Assembly: GCA_046094825.1 (NCBI GenBank)
Contig: JBJTIF010000155.1
Coordinates: 1-11,583 of the forward strand
Source: JBJTIF01 sp046094825
GTDB lineage: Bacteria; Actinomycetota; UBA4738; HRBIN12
Direction: 5' to 3'
Length of the DNA: 11,583 bases
Of this stretch, positions 7,322-11,583 are shown one piece after another (within the stretch, counting starts at the first letter, position 1; every line of letters begins with the position of its first letter). The position numbers were made by a program, and so were the translations under genes. The notes under the pieces are model-generated. The model saw only the letters and a program-made list of their open reading frames with translations. It made no database searches and had not been told where the DNA came from.

Positions 7322-8429
7322 CGTCGGGGCGCCAGCGACGCCCTCCGACCGCCATCCTCGCCGCGAGGACCCCTGCGGCGCCGCCGGCGAGGAAGAACGC
7401 CGGGTCGTCCTCGGCGCTCCGCCCCATCGATCGCACGGTGACGCCCGCATCGGCGAGGGCGTCGAGCGCCGGGCGTCCGTCGGCTTCGACGAGCTGATGC
7501 CGTTCCTCGAGGCGGGCCGCCCGCAACGCCTCCCAGATCGCCGAGCGCTGCTCCCCCTCGAGCACGGGGACGGCGACGTTCGCTTCGACCGTGCACACCT
7601 CCCCGAGGATCGTGCGGCTGTGGTGGGAGAGGCCGCGGTGGCGCGGTCGCGGATCAGCGAAGGAGATGCGCAGGGCGGCGACGGGGGAGCCCCCGAGGAG
7701 TCGGGCGGCGTTCAGGGCGAGCCCGCTCGCGAGGGCGCTCACGCCCCACGTCGTCGCGGTCCCGAGGTTGCCGGGGCCATCCGCGACGATGACGACCTCG
7801 GCATCGGCCACGGTGACGGCGGCGAGGAGCCCGCTCCAGAGCGTCACGGCCTCGAGGTCTCCCCCGAAGGCCTGCCCGACGGTGACGGACGCATCGACGA
7901 ACCCGCTGCCGCGGAGCGTGCGGAGGAGGTCCGAGAACGCGGCGGGGAGCGCCGCCCCGTCGGTCATCACGAACGCGATGCGGCGCGCTCCCGCCGCGCG
8001 GGCGCCCGCCGCGATCGGGGCGACGAGCGAGTGGAGGGGTGCGGCGACGACGGGGACGCCCGAGAGGGTCGCGCTCGGCCCGAGCGCCTCGGGGTGGTCC
8101 TCCTCGACGCTCCGGACCGCGACCTGGTGGGGGAGGTAGCGCGCCTTCATCGTCCGGGCGCCGGGGCCGGGGTCCGGCGGCACGCGCCCCTCGACGGCGA
8201 CGACGAGGTCGAGCCCGCCCGTGCCGAGCCCGAGGGTGCGAGCGGTCGTGTTCACGACGACGACGTCGCCGACCTCCGGGACACCGGTGAGGGCGGGGTA
8301 CGCGATGGCGGGCGCGGGCTCGGCCTCGTCGGGGAGCGCGACCTCGAGGCGGACAGCCGCACCCGCCGCCTCGACGCGCGCCACCGTGCCACGGCGGAGG
8401 CGGATCGCGGGGGATGCGTCGGACGTCAT
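7305..8429 (-). CDS. DUF3866 family protein, function unknown
   Basis: 374 aa if begun at the ATG at 8429. I recognise it as a DUF3866-type protein, a family without known activity. Visible traits: a small beta-rich N-terminal part (about 8-85), KARYLPHQ (95-102), an alpha/beta region with IAFVMTDGAALP (151-162), VIVADGPGNLGTATTWG (213-229), RHRGLSHHSRT (264-273) and a C-terminal MGR...DPAFFLAGGAAG (335-352). The acid/Gly and His-rich motifs look like an active or ligand site, but this is inference. No signal peptide or clear membrane segment is seen. The start is chosen because a GATAAT hexamer ends 7 nt before it (leaderless). An in-frame ATG at 8444 is possible. The frame stays open upstream to 8771 through a pafB fragment, which is not part of this gene. 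Confidence 0.85.
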   Translation of the reverse strand: MTSDASPAIRLRRGTVARVEAAGAAVRLEVALPDEAEPAPAIAYPALTGVPEVGDVVVVNTTARTLGLGTGGLDLVVAVEGRVPPDPGPGARTMKARYLPHQVAVRSVEEDHPEALGPSATLSGVPVVAAPLHSLVAPIAAGARAAGARRIAFVMTDGAALPAAFSDLLRTLRGSGFVDASVTVGQAFGGDLEAVTLWSGLLAAVTVADAEVVIVADGPGNLGTATTWGVSALASGLALNAARLLGGSPVAALRISFADPRPRHRGLSHHSRTILGEVCTVEANVAVPVLEGEQRSAIWEALRAARLEERHQLVEADGRPALDALADAGVTVRSMGRSAEDDPAFFLAGGAAGVLAARMAVGGRRWRPDVTSGR

Positions 8430-8436
8430 CCCCCCG

Positions 8437-8442
8437 ATTATC
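8437..8442 (-). promoter_or_regulatory. -10 hexamer GATAAT of the DUF3866 gene (leaderless)
   Basis: On the minus strand GATAAT (5/6 to TATAAT) is followed by a 7-nt spacer C-GGGGGG and then the ATG at 8429. The G run touches the start codon, too close to act as a ribosome site, so a leaderless mRNA is the simpler reading. Confidence 0.55.
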
Positions 8443-8444
8443 AT
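8439..8444 (+). promoter_or_regulatory. -10 hexamer TATCAT facing pafB, overlapping the divergent -10
   Basis: On the plus strand TATCAT (5/6 to TATAAT) overlaps the minus-strand GATAAT, so one 8-bp AT-rich island in otherwise GC-rich DNA can serve both directions. A plus start near 8451 would precede the putative pafB GTG codons at 8478 and 8499. Confidence 0.45.
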
Positions 8445-8477
8445 GGAGGTCTCGCCGGCTGACCCGCCGGGTGAGCC

Positions 8478-8507
8478 GTGAGGAGGTACCGGACCCCCGT
8501 GGACACG
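8478..8507 (+). pseudogene. pafB: Possible surviving 5' end of pafB
   Basis: A short plus-strand stretch downstream of the TATCAT hexamer with GTG at 8478 (reading MRRYRTPVDT) and a second GTG at 8499, preceded by AGGAGG at 8481-8486 (12 nt away, rather long). It lies where pafB should begin, divergent from the DUF3866 gene, and is cut at 8507 by the fold-back repeat. Too short to prove identity; the assignment rests on position. Confidence 0.35.
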
Positions 8508-8630
8508 CTCGACCCAGCCGTCGCCGCGCGATCGCTCGGACCGGATCTCCACGGAGCGCCGTGCCGGCCAGGCCGCCTGGGGTGCGAACGCGATGCGGGC
8601 GGATCCGTCCGGATCGATGGTGCCGGTCGG
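8507..8630 (-). repeat. Left arm of a 124-bp inverted repeat
   Basis: Its reverse complement aligns without gaps to 8758-8881, with 6 mismatches in 124 positions by eye. The arms flank a 127-bp centre (8631-8757). In the pafB reading frame four mismatches are silent third-position changes and the other two fall in one codon (GGC versus GAG). Confidence 0.93.
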
Positions 8631-8757
8631 CGAGGCGACGACGTGGTCCGCGGCGCGGAACCCCGCGGGGGGCGCCGCGCTCGGGCCGATCGGCTCGCAG
8701 GTCGACGCGATGCGGGACAACCGGAAGGCGCGGATCGCATCGCGATCGCGGTCATGG
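8507..8757 (-). pseudogene. pafB: Inverted internal fragment of pafB (WYL core and following segment)
   Basis: Read on the minus strand this encodes HDRDRDAIRAFRLSRI (from 8757 down), the signature of the PafB WYL domain (family form WYLVGHDRDRD..R.FRLSRI), running on to PTGTIDPDGSARIAF and SERSRGDGWVE near 8507. There the match ends abruptly and unrelated sequence leading to the DUF3866 gene begins. The fragment is oriented against pafC and cannot join the true pafB C-terminus at 8758-9012 in the present arrangement. By chance it is in frame with the DUF3866 gene, so automatic annotation may fuse the two. Confidence 0.8.
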
Positions 8758-8881
8758 CCGACCGGCACCATCGATCCGGACGGGTCCGCCCGTATCGCGT
8801 TCGCACCCCAGGCGGCCTGGCCGGCCCGGCGATCCGTGGAGATCCGGTCCGAGCGATCGCGCGAGGACGGCTGGGTCGAGC
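8758..8881 (+). repeat. Right arm of the 124-bp inverted repeat
   Basis: This arm is in the native pafB orientation and continues without a break into the pafB C-terminus and pafC. Similarity to the left arm stops at 8881/8882 on this side and at 8506/8507 on the other. Confidence 0.93.
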
Positions 8882-8993
8882 TCGAGATCCCGAACGGGGA
8901 CCCGGAATGGCTCGCGTCGTGGGTGCTCTCGTACGGCGAGGACGCCCTCGTCCTCGCGCCCGACGACCTGCGCCGCGAGGTCGTCGCGCGGCT

Positions 8994-8998
8994 GGAGG
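8994..8998 (+). promoter_or_regulatory. Ribosome binding site of pafC, supports a TTG start
   Basis: GGAGG lies 6 nt before TTG 9005 and inside the pafB C-terminal codons. No ATG or GTG is better placed, so the TTG is the likely start. Confidence 0.65.
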
Positions 8999-9004
8999 CC
9001 GTCG

Positions 9005-9964
9005 TTGGCTAGGGGGGGCAAGGCGACCCCGCCCGGAGAGCGCCTGCGGCGCCTCCTCCTCGTCGTGCCCTACATCGTGCGCAACCCCGGGGTCGGGATC
9101 GATGCGGTCGCGACGATGTTCGCGATCCCCCGGGAGGAACTCATCGACGATCTCGGCCTGCTGTTCGTGACCGGCACGCCGCCGTACAGCCCGGGCGACC
9201 TCATCGACATCGACATCGACGAGGACGACCGCGTGACCATCACGATGGCGGACTACTTCGCACGGCCCTTCGCGATGACCCGACCCGAGGCGCTCGATCT
9301 CTCGTTCCGCCTCCGTGCCGCGATCGCGACGCTCCCGGCCGATCCCGTGCTCGCGGGCGCGCTCGCGAAACTCGATGCGATCCTGGGCGATGACGGTGCG
9401 GCGGTCCGCATCGACACGATGCCCCTCGGAGCGCCCGACCTCGTCGATGCCGTCGCGGCAGCCGCCGAGGCACACCAGGTGCTCCGCATCACGTACCACG
9501 CGGCGTCGAGCGGGGAGCGCTCCGAACGCGAGATCGAGCCCGAGGAGGTCTTCCTCGGCATCGGCGCGTGGTACGTCGACGCGTGGGATCGCACACGCGA
9601 TGCCGAACGCCTGTTCCGGATCGATCGCATCTCCGCGCTCGAGCCGACGGGAGACACCTTCACGCCCCGGGGCCTCCGGGGGTCCGACCGCCCGCTCTAC
9701 CGCCCGTCGCTCGACGACGCTGCCGTGCGCCTGCGCCTCGGACCCGCTGCGCGATGGGTGGCGGAGTACTACACCGTCGAGGACGCTGTCGAGGACGGCG
9801 AGGACCTGCTCGTGACGGTGCGCTCCTCGCACCGCGCCTGGCTGCTGCGGCTGCTCCTTCGCCTCGGGCCGCACGCGACGGTCGTGGACTCACCGGACGT
9901 CGCGCGCGAGGTGCGATCCCTCGCGGGCGCGCTCCTCGAGCGCTACCGGGGGAGCGCGCGGTGA
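9005..9964 (+). CDS. pafC: WYL-domain transcriptional regulator PafC
   Basis: 319 aa. In mycobacteria PafC pairs with PafB as a transcriptional activator of RecA/LexA-independent DNA-damage genes. Parts seen: N-terminal winged-helix region (about 10-85, with GERLRRLLLVVPYIVRNPGV and a second helix pair around IPREELIDDLGLLF), WYL domain (about 158-210, QVLRITYHAASSG...GIGAWYVDAWD...RLFRIDRI) and a WCX-like C-terminal domain (about 239-315). It is intact and of normal length, unlike pafB just upstream. The TTG start at 9005 is inferred from GGAGG and from the 8-bp overlap with the pafB stop. The neighbouring pafA upstream and tat genes downstream match the mycobacterial order. Confidence 0.88.
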   Translation: MARGGKATPPGERLRRLLLVVPYIVRNPGVGIDAVATMFAIPREELIDDLGLLFVTGTPPYSPGDLIDIDIDEDDRVTITMADYFARPFAMTRPEALDLSFRLRAAIATLPADPVLAGALAKLDAILGDDGAAVRIDTMPLGAPDLVDAVAAAAEAHQVLRITYHAASSGERSEREIEPEEVFLGIGAWYVDAWDRTRDAERLFRIDRISALEPTGDTFTPRGLRGSDRPLYRPSLDDAAVRLRLGPAARWVAEYYTVEDAVEDGEDLLVTVRSSHRAWLLRLLLRLGPHATVVDSPDVAREVRSLAGALLERYRGSAR

Positions 9965-10149
9965 GCACGCCCGCCGTCGTGTGGGTCGTCGTGGGGTTGG
10001 GGGCGACCGCGATCCTCGGCGTCCTCCTCGTCGCCCTCGTCCGACAGGCGATCCTCCTCGGCCGGACGGCCATGCGCCTCGTGCGCGAGGCCGCGGAGCT
10101 CACGGAGGGCATCGGGGCCGCCGGGAGGGCGCGCACGGGGCGACGCTAG
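9961..10149 (+). CDS. Small single-helix membrane protein, unknown
   Basis: 62 aa, not recognised. The GTG start overlaps the pafC stop in GTGA, with GGGGGAG 6 nt upstream, so it is translated with pafC. Residues about 5-28 (VVWVVVGLGATAILGVLLVALV) form one membrane helix, followed by a basic amphipathic stretch (RQAILLGRTAMRLVREAAEL) and a basic tail ending RTGRR. The layout (short N-terminus, helix, amphipathic helix) resembles TatA-type proteins, but the G-P-x-x-L-P hinge is absent, so a Tat role is speculation. Its TAG stop forms the start of the next gene's -10 hexamer. Confidence 0.7.
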   Translation: MSTPAVVWVVVGLGATAILGVLLVALVRQAILLGRTAMRLVREAAELTEGIGAAGRARTGRR

Positions 10150-10152
10150 ACT
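10147..10152 (+). promoter_or_regulatory. -10 hexamer TAGACT of the tat genes (leaderless)
   Basis: TAGACT ends 7 nt before the GTG at 10160 and its first three bases are the stop codon of the small membrane protein gene, repeating the arrangement at dop/pup. No Shine-Dalgarno sequence precedes the GTG. Confidence 0.58.
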
Positions 10153-10159
10153 CGGACCC

Positions 10160-10552
10160 GTGCTCAACATCGGCCCGCAGGAGCTCCTCCTCATCCTCGT
10201 GGTCGCGCTCGTCGTCGTCGGCCCCCAGCGCCTGCCAGAGCTCTCCCGATCGATCGGGAAGGCGCTCCGCTCCCTGCGGGCGGCGCAGGACGAGGTCCGC
10301 AAGACCGTGAACGAGGTGCTCGAACCGCAGGTGGTCGCCGAGGCGACGACGGAGGTGCGGAAGGCCCGCGACGAGGTCCGCGACGCGCTGCGACCGGATC
10401 TCGGTGTCGATCGCGCGTCGGCCCCGCGGGCCACCGCGGGACGTCCCCCGGGGAACGTCGCGGACGCCTCGCCGGCGACGGAGCCGTCCGAGCAGACATC
10501 CGAGCCGGCGACGTCGCCCGACGGTGCCCCGGCGACGGAGGTCGAGGGGTGA
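10160..10552 (+). CDS. tatB: Twin-arginine translocase TatA/TatB family protein, TatB-like
   Basis: 130 aa, membrane component of the Tat system that exports folded proteins. MLNIGPQELLLILVVALVVV is the short N-terminus and membrane helix, with Glu8 at the place typical of TatB, followed by the hinge GPQRLPEL and an amphipathic helix (about 28-55). The tail from about 80 is rich in Ala, Pro, Glu and Ser and probably disordered. The N-terminus resembles E. coli TatB (FDIGFSELLLVFIIGLVVLG) more than TatA, and the Phe-Gly before the TatA hinge is replaced by Val-Gly. In M. tuberculosis the gene at this place is tatA, so automatic names may say TatA/TatE. The stop overlaps tatC by 4 bp. Confidence 0.82.
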   Translation: MLNIGPQELLLILVVALVVVGPQRLPELSRSIGKALRSLRAAQDEVRKTVNEVLEPQVVAEATTEVRKARDEVRDALRPDLGVDRASAPRATAGRPPGNVADASPATEPSEQTSEPATSPDGAPATEVEG

Positions 10553-11346
10553 GCCCGATCTTCGTGCGCAGACGCGGCGGGACGCGTCGCGACCCCGAGG
10601 GGGCGATGACCCTCGTCGAACACCTCGAGGAGCTGCGGACCCGCCTCATCCGGTCGCTCGGCGCGGTCGCGCTCGGCGGTGTGGTCGGGTGGTTCCTCTA
10701 CGACCCGGTGCTCGATCTCCTCCTGAAGCCCTACTGCGACTACCTCACGACGGTCCCGGAGTCGATCCGGCCACGGCAGGGGTGCGGGCTGTTCTTCATG
10801 GGCGCGCTCGATCCCGTCCTCATCAAGCTGAAGCTCGTCGCCTTCATCGGCTTCTTCCTCGCCCTGCCGTTCATCCTGTTCCAGATCTGGCGGTTCGTCG
10901 TCCCCGGGCTCACGAAGTCCGAACGCCGGATGGGGCTGCCGTTCATCCTCAGCTCGGTCATCCTCTTCGCGCTCGGCGCGCTCGTGGCGTACGTGACGCT
11001 CCCGCGCGGCCTCGCGTTCCTCCTCGGCTTCGCCGGGCCGCAGTTCGCGCCGCTCCTCACCGGCGACCGCTTCCTCGGGTTCGTCATGATGATCGCGCTC
11101 GCGTTCGGCCTCTCCTTCGAGTTCCCCGTCGTCCTCGTGCTCCTCCAGACCCTCGGGGTCGTGTCGCCCGCGCAGCTCGCGGCGCAGCGCCGTGCGGCTG
11201 TCCTCTTCGTGGCGGTCTTCGCGGCGATCATCACGCCCAGCAGCGACCCGTACTCGATGCTCGCCCTCATGCTCCCGATGCTCGTCTTCTACGAGGCCGC
11301 GATCGTCATCGGACGGCTCCTCCGTCGACGCGCGGCGCCGGCGTAG
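10549..11346 (+). CDS. tatC: Sec-independent translocase subunit TatC
   Basis: 265 aa, polytopic membrane receptor that binds twin-arginine signal peptides. The N-terminal cytoplasmic hallmark MTLVEHLEELRTRL (20-33) is followed by about six membrane helices. Conserved places include FFMGALDPVLIKLKL, LPFILFQIWRFVVPGLTKSE, FGLSFEFPVVLVLL, and ITPSSDPYSMLALMLPM with YE in the last helix. Length is typical. The GTG start overlaps the tatB-like stop (GTGA), with GGAGG at 10537-10541, 7 nt upstream, indicating a tat operon. The C-terminus is basic (RLLRRRAAPA), cytoplasmic. Confidence 0.95.
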   Translation: MSPIFVRRRGGTRRDPEGAMTLVEHLEELRTRLIRSLGAVALGGVVGWFLYDPVLDLLLKPYCDYLTTVPESIRPRQGCGLFFMGALDPVLIKLKLVAFIGFFLALPFILFQIWRFVVPGLTKSERRMGLPFILSSVILFALGALVAYVTLPRGLAFLLGFAGPQFAPLLTGDRFLGFVMMIALAFGLSFEFPVVLVLLQTLGVVSPAQLAAQRRAAVLFVAVFAAIITPSSDPYSMLALMLPMLVFYEAAIVIGRLLRRRAAPA

Positions 11347-11348
11347 CG

Positions 11349-11583
11349 ATGGCGATCGGCGGGCGCCGCCGGGGCGGACGACGGGCTGCATCTTCCGGCG
11401 CGCCCCGTACGCGGGTCACGGATCGAACCTCAGGAGACCGCGCGGCACGGAGGCGGGCCTTCGCGCTCGGGGCGCTCGCCGCCGCGGCCGTCGCGGTCGT
11501 CCTCGCACTCGCCGTCGTCGGTGCGGCGGACGCCGCCGACGGCGGGGGATCGGATGCCGATCGCGCGGAGGTCGCCGACGAAG
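11349..11583 (+). CDS. N-terminus of a membrane-anchored or secreted protein, cut by the window end
   Basis: An open frame beginning at ATG 2 nt after the tatC stop and running 78 codons without a stop to the end. The first 36 residues are strongly basic (many Arg, e.g. GGRRRGGRR and ARRRAF), then about 37-60 are hydrophobic (AFALGALAAAAVAVVLALAVVG), then Ala/Asp/Gly-rich sequence (DAADGGGSDADRAE). This is an N-in membrane anchor or uncleaved signal peptide with the main domain outside the cell. The basic part has no consensus twin-arginine motif (S-R-R-x-F-L-K) although R-R-R-A-F is close to one. The domain identity lies beyond the window, so no function is assigned. No Shine-Dalgarno sequence; probably coupled to tatC. 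Confidence 0.55.
   Translation, partial: MAIGGRRRGGRRAASSGAPRTRVTDRTSGDRAARRRAFALGALAAAAVAVVLALAVVGAADAADGGGSDADRAEVADE

Larger units (their letters stand above)
8758..9012 (+). pseudogene. pafB: C-terminal fragment of PafB (WYL-family regulator)
   Basis: 84 residues in native orientation: PTGTIDPDGSARIAF, VEIRSERSREDGWVELEIP, then DPEWLASWVLSYGEDALVL and a final LRREVVARLEAVVG, the C-terminal extension (WCX) seen in PafB proteins. Roughly 200-230 upstream codons (HTH and WYL domains) are missing or displaced. An open frame continues upstream to an ATG at 8593 through the fold-back, so a 139-residue protein could be predicted, but its first 55 residues are antisense pafB sequence and unlikely to be real. 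The stop overlaps the pafC TTG start, the usual pafB-pafC arrangement. In mycobacteria PafB and PafC act together as an activator of the DNA-damage response. Confidence 0.8.

Noticed and set aside
8507..8881. Invertible phase-variation switch in pafB
   Set aside because: Flipping the 127-bp centre would join the WYL core to the C-terminus, but the N-terminal ~200 codons would still be missing, so neither orientation gives a full pafB. No recombinase gene is nearby.
8507..8881. Transposable element with terminal inverted repeats
   Set aside because: The arms and centre are entirely pafB coding sequence and there is no transposase or target-site duplication visible.
8593..9012. A 139-residue protein starting at ATG 8593
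   Set aside because: The frame is open but its first 55 codons are the antisense of pafB sequence. Only the part from 8758 resembles a protein family.
9943..11391. Minus-strand frame of 482 codons opposite tatB/tatC
   Set aside because: Composition is dominated by Glu, Arg and Asp repeats, typical of the antisense of hydrophobic GC-rich genes; TatC is unmistakable on the plus strand.
1..11583. tRNA, rRNA, CRISPR array, riboswitch or prophage genes
   Set aside because: Nothing with the needed structure or repeats was seen; almost all of the window is accounted for by the genes listed.

Overview
The window is a compact, very GC-rich bacterial locus encoding a complete Pup-proteasome system, followed by the start of a Tat protein-export operon. 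The gene order (trmI, proteasomal ATPase, dop, pup, prcB, prcA, pafA, pafB/pafC, tat, tatC) closely follows the mycobacterial/actinobacterial arrangement. The source is therefore an actinobacterium, or one of the few high-GC non-actinobacterial lineages carrying this locus (for example Limnocylindria-type Chloroflexota). The sequence alone does not separate these.

Layout. A tRNA m1A58 methyltransferase (trmI, 62-865) stands first. Next is the proteasomal AAA ATPase ARC/Mpa (939-2696), 3 nt before dop (2700-4205). Pup (4254-4454) follows with its own promoter and a strong ribosome site, and prcB (4451-5248) and prcA (5248-5934) overlap it end to start. The Pup ligase pafA (5963-7321) has its own apparently leaderless promoter. 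A DUF3866-family gene (7305-8429) lies on the opposite strand and overlaps the 3' end of pafA by 17 bp. Then come a broken pafB region (8478-9012), pafC (9005-9964), a 62-residue one-helix membrane protein (9961-10149), a TatB-like TatA/B protein (10160-10552), tatC (10549-11346), and the start of a membrane-anchored or secreted protein cut by the window end (11349-11583).

How it works together. Pup is encoded with C-terminal Gln, so it needs Dop to deamidate it before PafA can ligate it to target lysines. ARC binds pupylated proteins through its N-terminal coiled coil, unfolds them and docks on the PrcA/PrcB 20S core through its C-terminal GQYL. PafC, normally with PafB, is a WYL-domain transcription factor of the DNA-damage response in mycobacteria.

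The most unusual element is at 8507-8881: a fold-back inverted repeat (two 124-bp arms, about 95% identical, around a 127-bp centre) made entirely of pafB coding sequence. The pafB N-terminal region (roughly 200 codons) is missing and the WYL core lies on the wrong strand. This is either a real pseudogenising rearrangement or an assembly/amplification chimera. The pattern of differences between the arms leans toward two different source templates. A second theme is transcription: several genes have a TANNNT-like -10 hexamer ending only 6-7 nt before the start codon (leaderless mRNAs), and in two places the upstream gene's TAG stop is the first half of the next gene's -10.
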